Assembly (NCBI GenBank): GCA_937871935.1
Contig: CALMQI010000440.1
Coordinates: 1-35,070 of the forward strand
Length of the DNA: 35,070 nt
Direction: 5' to 3'
Origin: an uncultured Burkholderiales bacterium
GTDB lineage: Bacteria > Pseudomonadota > Gammaproteobacteria > Burkholderiales > Burkholderiaceae_C
Shown: positions 18,530-26,653 of the stretch, piece by piece
Layout: the number at the start of each line of letters is the position of its first letter
Numbering within the stretch: position 1 is the first letter of the stretch
The notes under the pieces: model-generated
Told to the model about the DNA's origin: nothing
Seen by the model: only the letters and a program-made list of their open reading frames with translations
Databases searched by the model: none
Program-made: the position numbers and the translations under genes

Positions 18530-19327
18530 GTGCTGCCTGCCCACCCCGACAACGCCGTCCCGCCACCGACGCCCAAGGCACCGTTTGGCGGGCGTTGGGT
18601 GCTCGTCACCGGCGCCTCGTCCGGCTTGGGGCGAGCGATCGCCATCGAACTCTCGGCACAGGGCGCACATGTCGTGTTGTGCGGGCGCGACGAGACCCGC
18701 CTTGCTGAGACCGCCACGGCACTGGGGAGCGCCACATACCGGGTACTGCCGTTGGACCTGTCCAACCACGCCGAGCTCGTGCCAGCGGTACAACGGATAC
18801 GCGCCGACGTCGGGCCGCTATACGGCCTTTGCCATGCCGCCGGTGTCGTGCAGACGCGGCCTTTGGCGTCCACCGGTGTCGACGTCGTCCGAGCCCAGAT
18901 GGACGTCAACGTCTTCGCCGGCTTGGAGTTGGCGCGCGCGGTGTGCCGGCGCGACGTGATGGATGCCAGCGGTGGCAGCCTGCTGTTCCTGTCGTCGGTC
19001 TACGGCCGCGCCGGCATGGCCGGGCTGGTGGGCTATAGCGCCACCAAGGGCGCGCTCGTCGCCGCCGTGCGGGCACTGGCGGTGGAGCTGGCCCGCCGCA
19101 ATATCCGCGCCAACTGCCTCTCGCCCGGGCTCGTGATGACCGCGATGACCGAGCAGTCGCTCGGTCTTCTGTCGGCAGCGCACGTCGAACACCTGAAGTC
19201 TGCCCACCCGCTCGGCCCTGGCCTGCCGACCGATGTGGCGCACGCCGCGGCATTCCTGCTGTCTCCGTTGTCACGCTGGATCACGGGGACCGATCTTCCC
19301 GTGGACGGCGGCTACACGGCTCAATAG
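18530..19327 (+). CDS. Beta-ketoacyl-ACP reductase-like SDR (FabG type)
   Basis: This 265-residue classical SDR has the NADP loop TGASSGLG (27-34), CHAAGV in the usual NAG position, and a catalytic triad Ser156-Tyr169-Lys173 with the normal YxxxK spacing. It ends in the LPVDGGYTAQ dimer-interface motif. FabG-type enzymes reduce 3-ketoacyl-ACP to 3-hydroxyacyl-ACP. The GTG start at 18530 leaves a 20-residue Pro-rich lead before the fold; no better start is available. It heads the cassette with an ACP, a dehydratase, an enoyl reductase and a FabH-like synthase, which is the main reason to read it as a ketoacyl reductase and not as a sugar dehydrogenase. Confidence 0.8.
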   Translation: MLPAHPDNAVPPPTPKAPFGGRWVLVTGASSGLGRAIAIELSAQGAHVVLCGRDETRLAETATALGSATYRVLPLDLSNHAELVPAVQRIRADVGPLYGLCHAAGVVQTRPLASTGVDVVRAQMDVNVFAGLELARAVCRRDVMDASGGSLLFLSSVYGRAGMAGLVGYSATKGALVAAVRALAVELARRNIRANCLSPGLVMTAMTEQSLGLLSAAHVEHLKSAHPLGPGLPTDVAHAAAFLLSPLSRWITGTDLPVDGGYTAQ

Positions 19328-19399
19328 TTTTCACCGAATCGGCCGCGATGCGCGCCTTGGAGATCAGCCCCTCCTTCACTTCACAATCCGAGGTCCCCC

Positions 19400-19642
19400 A
19401 TGAATACACAAGACGCCCTGAGCTGGATCGCCGAGGTCTTCGAAGAATCGGTCGACCGCATCAAACCCGGCACGGCTCGTCAGTCCATCGCGGGCTGGGA
19501 CTCGCTGGGAACGTTGTCGCTGATCGCGGCGCTGGACGAGCGGTTCAACATCCATCTGAGTGAAACCGAGATCGAGGCCATGGCCAAGGTCGACGACATC
19601 CTGGCCCTGCTGAAGCGCGAAGGCGCGTTGGCCGAGGCCTGA
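19400..19642 (+). CDS. Acyl carrier protein (second of three)
   Basis: This 80-residue ACP has the phosphopantetheine serine Ser35 in GWDSLGTLSLI, then DERFNIHL and an acidic helix. It is short and acidic as usual. It lies 72 bases after the FabG-like gene and 8 bases before the FabZ-like gene, within an apparent acyl-elongation cassette, and is probably the carrier for that cycle. Compared with the housekeeping AcpP motif (DSLD) the serine context DSLGT is divergent, as in dedicated secondary-pathway ACPs. Confidence 0.9.
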   Translation: MNTQDALSWIAEVFEESVDRIKPGTARQSIAGWDSLGTLSLIAALDERFNIHLSETEIEAMAKVDDILALLKREGALAEA

Positions 19643-19650
19643 GCCGCGCG

Positions 19651-20103
19651 ATGCGCTTTCTGCTGGTCGACCATATCGACGAGCTTGAGCCGGGCCGTCG
19701 TGTGCTGGCGCGCAGCACGGTGCCGCATGATCTGGAACTCTTTCGTGACCACTTCCCCGGATTCCCCGTGATGCCTGGTGTGCTGCTCACCGAAATGATG
19801 GGCCAGGCTGCGGCCAAGGCGCTGGACGCCGAACGCCTGCCGAGAGGCAAGGCGCTGTTGGCGAAGATCCTGTCAGCCAGCTTTCGTGATTGGGTGCGCC
19901 CCGGCGACCAGTGCACCCTGCGCAGCACGATCTCAGCCAACGAGGCCCGTTACGCGAACGCCGAATGCGAACTCGAGGTACGCGGCCAGGTGGTGGCACA
20001 GTGCAAGCTGATGTTCACTTTCATGCCCGTCGAGAAATTTGCGCCCGGCTTTCGCGATGAGCAGCTCGACGCCTTCCTCGCCAACAGGGGTGAACCGTCA
20101 TGA
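19651..20103 (+). CDS. 3-hydroxyacyl-ACP dehydratase (FabZ-like hotdog)
   Basis: This 150-residue hotdog-fold protein carries the FabZ active-site signature HFPGFPVMPGVLLTE, with His34 and Glu48 spaced 14 apart as in FabZ. It should convert 3-hydroxyacyl-ACP to trans-2-enoyl-ACP. Its stop overlaps the start of the enoyl-reductase-like gene as ATGA, so the two are translated together. It is unlikely to be the housekeeping fabZ, which lives in the lpx operon in this type of organism (family knowledge); here it is embedded in a polysaccharide locus with its own ACP. Confidence 0.88.
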   Translation: MRFLLVDHIDELEPGRRVLARSTVPHDLELFRDHFPGFPVMPGVLLTEMMGQAAAKALDAERLPRGKALLAKILSASFRDWVRPGDQCTLRSTISANEARYANAECELEVRGQVVAQCKLMFTFMPVEKFAPGFRDEQLDAFLANRGEPS

Positions 20104-20861
20104 GCGACAGCTTCCAACTCGGCGGCCGCACGGTGCTCGTCACCGGCGGCACGCGTGGCATCGGGCGCGCGATTTCAATCGAGCTGGCGAAGGCCGGCGC
20201 CGCGGTGGTGGCCAACTATGCCCGCAACGACGCCGCCGCGCAGTCGCTGGCCGATGCCGCAGCCGCCGAATCGCTCACACTCGAAACGCTGCGTGCTGAC
20301 CTCTCCATGCCCAAGGGCATGGAGGCCGTGCAGGAGCGGCTGGCCGCGCTGCCGGCGGGCAATCTGTCCATCGTGCACGCGGCGGCGAGCGGCGTACACC
20401 GCCCATTCGACCAACTGACCCTTCGGCACTGGGACTTCACCCTCGCCCTGAACGTGCGTGCGTTCTTCGAATTGATGCAAAAGGTGCGCCCGGCCCTGGG
20501 CCATGGCTCGGCCGTCGTTGCGGTGTCGTCGGCCGGCGCAGTGCGCGCGGTGCCCGCCTATGCTGCGATCGGCAGTTCGAAGGGAGCGCTGGAATCGTTG
20601 TGCCGCCACCTTGCTTCGGAACTGGCCCCACAGGGCATCCGCGTCAACATCGTGTCGCCCGGCAGCGTGATGACAGAAGCCTGGGACAGCTTCCCCGACA
20701 AGGGTCGCCGCGCCGCCGAGGCGGTTGCCCGCACGCCGCTGGGCCGCCTGGTGACGCCGGCCGAGGTGGCACACCTCGTGCGTTTCCTCATCAGCCCCGC
20801 GTCCGGCGGCATCGTAGGCCAGACGCTGGTTGTCGACGGCGGCGCCCGCATCGTCGATTGA
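20100..20861 (+). CDS. FabL-type enoyl-ACP reductase (SDR with Y-x6-K)
   Basis: This 253-residue SDR has the NADP loop TGGTRGIG (15-22). Its active site reads PAYAAIGSSKGALE, placing Tyr154 and Lys161 with six residues between them. That Y-x6-K spacing is the hallmark of enoyl-ACP reductases FabI/FabL, not FabG (Y-x3-K). Other stretches agree with Bacillus FabL: AAASGVHRPF, RHWDFTLALNVRA and GQTLVVDGG. It would reduce trans-2-enoyl-ACP to saturated acyl-ACP with NADPH. Its ATG overlaps the dehydratase stop. Automatic annotation would probably call it FabG. The distinction matters because it completes a full elongation cycle. Confidence 0.75.
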   Translation: MSDSFQLGGRTVLVTGGTRGIGRAISIELAKAGAAVVANYARNDAAAQSLADAAAAESLTLETLRADLSMPKGMEAVQERLAALPAGNLSIVHAAASGVHRPFDQLTLRHWDFTLALNVRAFFELMQKVRPALGHGSAVVAVSSAGAVRAVPAYAAIGSSKGALESLCRHLASELAPQGIRVNIVSPGSVMTEAWDSFPDKGRRAAEAVARTPLGRLVTPAEVAHLVRFLISPASGGIVGQTLVVDGGARIVD

Positions 20862-20889
20862 CCTGTCCGTTCCCTGCACAGAGACCGCC

Positions 20890-21936
20890 ATGAGCCGCTC
20901 TTCGATCGATGGATTTCGCGTCGCCGGCGTTGCCACCTGCCTGCCCCCACGCGCCGCCGACAACCTCGATCCGGCGCTTGGGTTCGACCCCGAAGAAGTG
21001 CGCAAGGTCGTGGCCATGGCCGGCGTGCGCCAGCGCAGGGTGGTCGACGACGGCGTCACCGCCGCCGACCTCAGCTTCGAAGCCGCCGAGGCGCTTTTGC
21101 AGCGCCTGGGCTGGGCGCGCGAGTCGGTCACCGGGCTGATCTTCGTGACGCAAAGCCCCGACTACTTCCTGCCCAGCAGCGCCTGCCTGCTGCACCGCTG
21201 GCTTGGGCTTTCCGATCAGTGCGCGGCCTTCGACGTCGGCCTCGGCTGCTCGGGCTACCCGTATGGGCTGTACCTCGCGGCCACGATGCTCAAGGCCGGC
21301 GGCCACCAGCGCATCCTGATGCTGCACGGCGAGACGCCGAGCCGCTTCGTCGACCCCTCGGACCACGCCACCACGCTGCTGTTCGGCGACTCGGGTTCCG
21401 CCACCGCTGTAGAACTCGCACCCGGCGCGCCCGGCGCGCACTTCGTGCTGCAGACCGACGGCAACGGCTACGCCGGGCTGATCATCCGCGGCGGCGCGTT
21501 CCGCGACCGGCGCCCCGCCGACCCGCGCGACCTGGCATTGCGCATGGACGGTGCCGGCGTCTTCAACTTCACGATCAAGCGCGTGCCGCCACTGGTGGCC
21601 GACACGCTGGCGCTGGCCGGCTGCGCGGTGCCCGACGTGCACGCCTACGTCTTTCATCAGTCCAACCGCTTCATGATCAAGCACCTCACCAAGAAGTGCG
21701 GAATCCCGGAAGACCGCGTGCCGATGACGCTCGACGATTGCGGCAACTGCGGCGGCCCTTCGGTGGCGGTGACGCTCACGCGCACCATGCCCGCCGAGCG
21801 TGACGCCGCGCGACGCGTGATGCTGCTCGGCTACGGCGTCGGTTTGTCGTGGGGATCGGTGCTGGTCGACCTCGAGCCCGGCGTGCCGCTGCTCGACGCC
21901 GCCTACACCGGCCAGGTGCCTCGTCAGGGCGCCTGA
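20890..21936 (+). CDS. Beta-ketoacyl-ACP synthase III-like enzyme (FabH family)
   Basis: This 348-residue thiolase-fold enzyme has the complete FabH triad: Cys120 in VGLGCSGYPYGL, His256 in YVFHQSNRFMI and Asn286 in DCGNCGGPSVAV. FabH enzymes condense an acyl-CoA starter with malonyl-ACP. The ATG at 20890 lies 28 bases after the enoyl reductase stop; an upstream in-frame ATG adds nothing family-like. Six bases separate it from the asnB-like gene. It is somewhat longer than FabH (about 320) and divergent, so the starter may not be acetyl-CoA. It provides the carbon-carbon bond-forming step for the adjacent reductase, dehydratase and enoyl reductase. Confidence 0.87.
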   Translation: MSRSSIDGFRVAGVATCLPPRAADNLDPALGFDPEEVRKVVAMAGVRQRRVVDDGVTAADLSFEAAEALLQRLGWARESVTGLIFVTQSPDYFLPSSACLLHRWLGLSDQCAAFDVGLGCSGYPYGLYLAATMLKAGGHQRILMLHGETPSRFVDPSDHATTLLFGDSGSATAVELAPGAPGAHFVLQTDGNGYAGLIIRGGAFRDRRPADPRDLALRMDGAGVFNFTIKRVPPLVADTLALAGCAVPDVHAYVFHQSNRFMIKHLTKKCGIPEDRVPMTLDDCGNCGGPSVAVTLTRTMPAERDAARRVMLLGYGVGLSWGSVLVDLEPGVPLLDAAYTGQVPRQGA

Positions 21937-21942
21937 TACCCC

Positions 21943-23889
21943 ATGTGCGGCATCGCCGGCATCTGGGCCGCCCCCGGCGCTGCGCCACCGCGCACCGAGG
22001 ATGTGGCCGCAATGATCGGCGCACTTCGCCATCGCGGGCCCGACGGTGAAGGTCTGTGGTTCGACGGCCCGATCGCGTTGGGCCATGCCCGGCTGTCGAT
22101 CATCGACCTGGCCGGCGGCGCGCAGCCGATGGGCAACGAGGACGGGCGCATCCAGGTCGTCTTCAACGGTGAGATCTTCAACTACGTGGAGCTGCGCGCC
22201 GAGCTGCTGGCACGTGGGCATGCATTTCGCACCGCATCGGACACCGAAGTGCTGGTGCACCTCTACGAAGAGCATGGTGACGACTTCCTGTCCCGGCTGA
22301 ACGGCCAGTTCGCGATCGCGCTGTGGGACGGCGGGCGCCAACGCCTGCTGCTCGCGCGCGACCCGGTCGGCATCCGCCCGCTGTTCCACACCACGGTGGC
22401 TGGGCAGCTGCTGTTCGGCTCCGAAGTCAAGGCGCTGTTCGCGCTGCCGCGCGTGCCGCGTGCGCTGTCGGCCGAAGGGCTGGCCTCGGTGTTCAGTTAC
22501 TGGTCGGTGCTGCCGCCGGGCACGGTGTTCGAGGGCGTGCGGAGCCTGCCGCCGGGCCACCGGCTGGTGATCGACGCGCAGGGCCAGCGCCTCGAGCGCT
22601 GGTGGGACTGGCCCTACGCCAACGCCGAGACGCCCGCCTGGAGCGACGAGCGCTGGGCCGACGAGTTGCACACGCTGCTGCTCGACGCCGTGCGCCTGCA
22701 GCTGCGCGCCGACGTGCCGGTGGGTGCGTACCTTTCAGGCGGGCTCGACTCGTCGATCATCACCACGCTGATCCGCCGGCGCACGAACACGCCGCTGCGC
22801 AGCTTCTCGCTCACGTTCGAAGACGCCGAGTTCGACGAACGCTCGCATCAACGCGAGCTGGTGCAGAACCTGGGCACCGAGCATTCGTCGATCGAAGCCA
22901 GCAAGGCGGCGATCGCGGCCGCCTTCCCGCGCATGATCCGGCATGCCGAGTCGCCCGTCGTGCGCACGGCGCCGGTGCCGATGATGCTGCTGGCCGACAG
23001 CGTACGTGCCGCGGGTTACAAGGTGGTGCTCACCGGCGAGGGTGCCGACGAGGCCTTCGGCGGCTACGACATCTTCAAGGAGGCGGCGATCCGCCGCTTC
23101 GTGGCGCGCCAGCCCGGCTCGCGCTGGCGCGGCGCGCTGCTGCAGCGCCTGTACCCTTATCTGGCAGCCTCGCCGGCCGCGGGTCGTGCCATGACGCAGA
23201 GCTTCTTCGGCGTCGGGCTCGGCCGCGTGGGCTCGCCCGGCTTCGCGCACATGCTGCGCGCCGCCACCACGCGGCGTGTGCTGCCGTTCTTTCACGCCGA
23301 CTTGCAGCCGGCGCTGCAGCGCTTCGACCCCGACACGGCGCTTGCGGCAACCCTGCCCGCCGACATCATGCGCTGGCCGGCCCTGGCGCGCGACCAGTAC
23401 GTGGAGGCGCACACGCTGATGTCGGGCTACCTGCTCTCCTCGCAGGGCGACCGAATGGCGATGGCGGCCTCCATCGAAGCACGCTTTCCGTTCCTGGATC
23501 CGCGCGTGCTGGCCCTCAGTTGCCGCCTGCCGGCGCGCCTGAAGCTCTGCGGCCTGCACGAGAAGGTGCTGTTGCGCCGTGCATTCGCAGCCGAGCTGCC
23601 GCCCTCGATCGGCCAGCGCACCAAGCAGCCGTATCGTGCGCCAGAGAGCGCCTGCTTCTTCGAGCCCGGCGCCGACGGTGCGCGCCTGCGCGAGCCCACG
23701 GCCGAGCTGCTCGGCCCGGTGAGCCTGCGCGACGCGGGCCTCTTCGACCCCGTTGCAGTGGGCCGCCTGGCGGAGAAATGCCGCAACGGCCGCGCCATCG
23801 GCTTCGGCGACAACCAGGCCTTCGTGGGCATCGTCTCGACGATGTGGCTGCACCGCCAGTTCGTGCAGGGGAACCATGCTGCTGCATGA
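21943..23889 (+). CDS. asnB: AsnB-like glutamine-dependent amidotransferase
   Basis: This 648-residue class II amidotransferase has the N-terminal nucleophile Cys2 (MCGIAG) and glutaminase motifs RHRGPDGEG, HARLSIIDL and FNGEIFNY. The synthetase half begins near 240 with the PP-loop SGGLDSS (265-271) and a later GEGADEAFGGY. In asparagine synthetase it amidates aspartate through an acyl-adenylate. In polysaccharide loci such homologues (for example WbpS) are thought to amidate uronic acids. Here, with tviB/tviC and ugd supplying uronates, sugar amidation is a good guess; amidation of a carrier-bound acid is the alternative. The next gene starts within its last 14 bases, indicating tight coupling. 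Confidence 0.88.
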   Translation: MCGIAGIWAAPGAAPPRTEDVAAMIGALRHRGPDGEGLWFDGPIALGHARLSIIDLAGGAQPMGNEDGRIQVVFNGEIFNYVELRAELLARGHAFRTASDTEVLVHLYEEHGDDFLSRLNGQFAIALWDGGRQRLLLARDPVGIRPLFHTTVAGQLLFGSEVKALFALPRVPRALSAEGLASVFSYWSVLPPGTVFEGVRSLPPGHRLVIDAQGQRLERWWDWPYANAETPAWSDERWADELHTLLLDAVRLQLRADVPVGAYLSGGLDSSIITTLIRRRTNTPLRSFSLTFEDAEFDERSHQRELVQNLGTEHSSIEASKAAIAAAFPRMIRHAESPVVRTAPVPMMLLADSVRAAGYKVVLTGEGADEAFGGYDIFKEAAIRRFVARQPGSRWRGALLQRLYPYLAASPAAGRAMTQSFFGVGLGRVGSPGFAHMLRAATTRRVLPFFHADLQPALQRFDPDTALAATLPADIMRWPALARDQYVEAHTLMSGYLLSSQGDRMAMAASIEARFPFLDPRVLALSCRLPARLKLCGLHEKVLLRRAFAAELPPSIGQRTKQPYRAPESACFFEPGADGARLREPTAELLGPVSLRDAGLFDPVAVGRLAEKCRNGRAIGFGDNQAFVGIVSTMWLHRQFVQGNHAAA

Positions 23890-25363
23890 AGCGTTCGAGG
23901 CCACGGCCTCCCGGGTGCCCGCGAAGACCGCCCTCGTCTGCGGCGACGAGCGGGTGAGCTATGGCGAGTTGCAGCGCCGCGTGCATGCGCTAGCCGCGCA
24001 GCTGCAGGCTGCCGGTGTGGCGCCCGGCGACCGCGTGGTGCTGCTGCTCGAAGGCGACGTGTCGTACGCCATTGCGGTGCATGCCGTGTTGTGCGCCGGC
24101 GCGGTGTTCGTGCCACTGACCGCGACCACCAAGCCCGACAAGCTGGCTTTCGTGCTGAACGACACCGAGGCGACGACGCTGCTGGCCGACGCGCGGCTGC
24201 GCGGAACATGGGCCGATCTGCCGGTGCGTTGCCCCGCACTACGCCGCGTCATCGCCACCGATGGATTCGCCGCCGATGGCGAACGCCCACCGGCACCGCG
24301 CATCGACCAGGATCTGGCGGCGATCATCTACACCTCGGGCAGCACCGGCACACCCAAGGGCGTAATGCTCACGCACCTGAACATGCTGAGTGCCTGGCGC
24401 TCGGTGCAGGCCTACCTGGGCCTGCGCACTGACGACGTGATCGGCTTGGCGCTGCCGCCGACCTTCAGCTACGGGCTCTACCACCTGCTGATGGGCCTGG
24501 GCCTCGGCGCCACCGTGGTGCTGGAGCGACAGGCGGCCTTTCCGCTGCGGCTGGCGCAGGGGCTGCAGCGCGAGCGCGCCACGGTCATACCCGGCGTGCC
24601 GACGTTGCTGGCGAGCCTGCTCGACCTACCGCAACGCGCGACGATCGACCTCTCGGCGCTGCGCCTGGTGACCAACGCCGCGGCGGCCCTGCCCACGCCG
24701 CTGGTGCCGCGCCTGCTCGAGGCCCTGCCGCGAGCCGACCTGTTGCTGATGTACGGCATGACGGAGTGCAAGCGCATCAGCTACCTGCCCGCTGAGGAGG
24801 CCGCACGCCGGCCCGGCAGCGTGGGCCGTGGCATGCCGAACCAGCAGCATTGGCTGGCCGACGAGCTAAGCCGCCCGCTGCCACATGGCTCGACCGGTGA
24901 GTTGGTGGTGCGCGGCGCCCATGTGATGCGTGGCTACTGGCGCCGCCCGCAGGAGACCGCGCAGCGCCTCCGCCCCAGCCCGATCCACGGGGAAAATGTG
25001 CTTCACACGGGCGACCTGTTCCGCACGGATGCCGAGGGTTGGCTGCACTTCGTGTCGCGTTTGGACGACATCATCAAGACGCGCGGCGAAAAGGTCGCTC
25101 CACGCGAGGTGGAAGAGGCAATCCACCGCTTGCCCGGCGTGGCCGCATGCGCCGTAATCGGCGTGCCGGACGATGCGCTCGGCCAGGCCGTCAAGGCCTA
25201 CGTCGTTCGACGGCCGGGGTCTGAACTGACCGTGCGGGAAGTCACGCGCCACTGCCTGGGTCACCTTGAGAACTACATGGCCCCCAAGCAAGTGGAATTC
25301 GTCGATACGCTGCCGACCACCGAATCCGGCAAGATCCGACATGCCACTCTGCGCGGCGGCTGA
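23876..25363 (+). CDS. AMP-forming acyl/aminoacyl ligase (ANL superfamily)
   Basis: This 495-residue adenylating enzyme has the P-loop YTSGSTGTPKG (152-162), the LMYGMTECKRISYLP substrate/ATP region, the GDLFRTDAEGWLHF hinge region with RLDDIIKTRGEKV, and the C-terminal catalytic lysine in TTESGKIRHATL. It should load an acid onto the ACP encoded 32 bases downstream. The ATG at 23876 overlaps the asnB-like stop by 14 bases. It is related to the exosortase A-associated ligase at 10512-12137 in overall plan and in the MYGLTE/MYGMTE region, so the locus holds two activation systems. The acid is unknown; an amino acid or hydroxy acid is possible. Confidence 0.88.
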   Translation: MLLHEAFEATASRVPAKTALVCGDERVSYGELQRRVHALAAQLQAAGVAPGDRVVLLLEGDVSYAIAVHAVLCAGAVFVPLTATTKPDKLAFVLNDTEATTLLADARLRGTWADLPVRCPALRRVIATDGFAADGERPPAPRIDQDLAAIIYTSGSTGTPKGVMLTHLNMLSAWRSVQAYLGLRTDDVIGLALPPTFSYGLYHLLMGLGLGATVVLERQAAFPLRLAQGLQRERATVIPGVPTLLASLLDLPQRATIDLSALRLVTNAAAALPTPLVPRLLEALPRADLLLMYGMTECKRISYLPAEEAARRPGSVGRGMPNQQHWLADELSRPLPHGSTGELVVRGAHVMRGYWRRPQETAQRLRPSPIHGENVLHTGDLFRTDAEGWLHFVSRLDDIIKTRGEKVAPREVEEAIHRLPGVAACAVIGVPDDALGQAVKAYVVRRPGSELTVREVTRHCLGHLENYMAPKQVEFVDTLPTTESGKIRHATLRGG

Positions 25364-25394
25364 CCGCCCCGGGCATACACCGAACGAGCAACCC

Positions 25395-25643
25395 ATGGAC
25401 GACATCAAGGCCGCGCTGCGCCGCTTCATCGAAGATAACTTCATGTTCGGCGCCGGTGGCGCGCCGCTTGCCGATAGCGACTCTTTTCTCGAGCGCCACG
25501 TACTCGATTCGACCGGTTTTCTCGAGCTGATCGCACACCTGGAGGAAACCTACGGCATCAAGGTCGGCGACGACGAGATGGTGCCGGAGAACCTCGACAG
25601 CATCGACGCCGCAGCAGCATACGTCACGCGCAAGCGCGGCTGA
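25395..25643 (+). CDS. Acyl carrier protein (third of three)
   Basis: This 82-residue ACP has the modified serine Ser39 in VLDSTGFLELIAHLEE, followed by TYGIKV and an acidic C-terminal helix. DSTGFLE is the pattern common in carrier proteins that pair with stand-alone AMP ligases and not with FAS, which agrees with its position right after the ligase gene. ATG 25395 gives the standard length; an upstream in-frame ATG would add an unrelated 43 residues. Confidence 0.9.
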   Translation: MDDIKAALRRFIEDNFMFGAGGAPLADSDSFLERHVLDSTGFLELIAHLEETYGIKVGDDEMVPENLDSIDAAAAYVTRKRG

Positions 25644-25666
25644 ACGCCGGCATTGGGAGCGCATTC

Positions 25667-26653
25667 GTGAGCACACCGACTTCACTCACGCCGGCGGTTC
25701 TGGACCTGGATTGCCTGGCCGAGGCTGACCGCGTGGCGGCCTGGATGCGCGAATGCCTGGCGCGCCGGCTGCATCGCCGCGGCTTCGTGGTTGCGATCTC
25801 CGGCGGCATCGACAGCTCGGTGTGCGCAGCGCTGGCCGTCCGCGCGGTCGGACCGGGCAAGGTCTTCGGCCTGCTGATGCCCGAGCGCGATTCCAGCGGC
25901 TTCAGCACCGAGCGCGGTTTGCAGCTCGCCCGCCATCTGGGTATCGAGCATCAGGTGTTCGACATTGCGCCCGCACTGCAGGCGCTGGGCTGCTATGCGC
26001 AGCGCGACGAGGCGATCCGCCGCGTCTTCCCGGCCTATGCAGAGGGCTGGCGCAACAAGATCGTGATCGCCGGAGGCCTGGACGGCGGGATCAACTACTT
26101 CAAGCTCGTGGTCGCCGACCCGGCCGGAATCTTGCACGAAGCGCGGCTGCCGGTCCGCGAATTCCTGCAGATCGTAGCGGCCACCAACTTCAAGCAGCGC
26201 GTGCGCAAGACCATGGATTACTTCCACGCCGACCGCTTGAACTACGCCGTGATCGGCACGCCGAACCGGCTCGAATACGACCAAGGCTTCTTTGTGAAGG
26301 TCGGCGATGGCGCAGCCGATCTCAAACCGATCGCGCACCTCTACAAGACCCAGGTTTACGCCATGGCGCGCGCGCTCGGACTGCCCGAGGCGATCTGCAG
26401 CGCGTTGCCGACCACCGACACCTACACGCTGTCGCAAGGGCAAGACGAGTTCTACTTCGCACTGCCCTTTGTGCAGATGGACCTTGCACTGTGGGCGGTG
26501 AATCACGGCCTTGGCGCCGCCGAGATCGCTGCCGCGCTGCAGCTCACTACAGCGCAGGCGCAGCGCGTGCACGACGATATCGCAGCCAAGCGGCGCGCAG
26601 CGGCCTACCTGCACGCCGAGCCGGCGATCATCGAGACGGTGCTGCCGCCATGA
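25667..26653 (+). CDS. NadE-like PP-loop amide ligase
   Basis: This 328-residue ATP-pyrophosphatase is related to NAD synthetase: PP-loop ISGGIDSS (44-51), ATNFKQRVRKTMDYFHADRL in the NadE RMR-type helix, VIGTPNRLEYDQGFFVKVGD and DLKPIAHLYKTQVYAMA. There is no glutaminase domain, so it uses ammonia or amide nitrogen delivered by a partner, possibly the AsnB-like protein. The nicotinate-site region is expanded by an insert (INYFKLVVADPAGILHEARL), suggesting a substrate other than deamido-NAD. The GTG start at 25667 is supported by GGGAGC seven bases upstream. Its stop overlaps the next ATG (ATGA). Housekeeping NadE is the less likely alternative because of the setting. Confidence 0.75.
   Translation: MSTPTSLTPAVLDLDCLAEADRVAAWMRECLARRLHRRGFVVAISGGIDSSVCAALAVRAVGPGKVFGLLMPERDSSGFSTERGLQLARHLGIEHQVFDIAPALQALGCYAQRDEAIRRVFPAYAEGWRNKIVIAGGLDGGINYFKLVVADPAGILHEARLPVREFLQIVAATNFKQRVRKTMDYFHADRLNYAVIGTPNRLEYDQGFFVKVGDGAADLKPIAHLYKTQVYAMARALGLPEAICSALPTTDTYTLSQGQDEFYFALPFVQMDLALWAVNHGLGAAEIAAALQLTTAQAQRVHDDIAAKRRAAAYLHAEPAIIETVLPP

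Noticed and set aside
20791-22671. 626-codon minus-strand open frame across the FabL-, FabH- and AsnB-like genes
   Set aside because: It crosses three genes with intact catalytic motifs and has low-complexity composition. It is typical of antisense frames in high-GC DNA.
22323-23957. 544-codon alternative plus-strand frame inside the AsnB-like gene
   Set aside because: It overlaps a full-length amidotransferase with Cys2 and SGGLDSS, and its translation has no recognisable fold.
25667-26653. Housekeeping NAD synthetase
   Set aside because: It has NadE motifs, but an unusual insert and tight coupling to an ACP, ligase and AsnB-like gene argue for a specialised amide ligase. The gene symbol is withheld.
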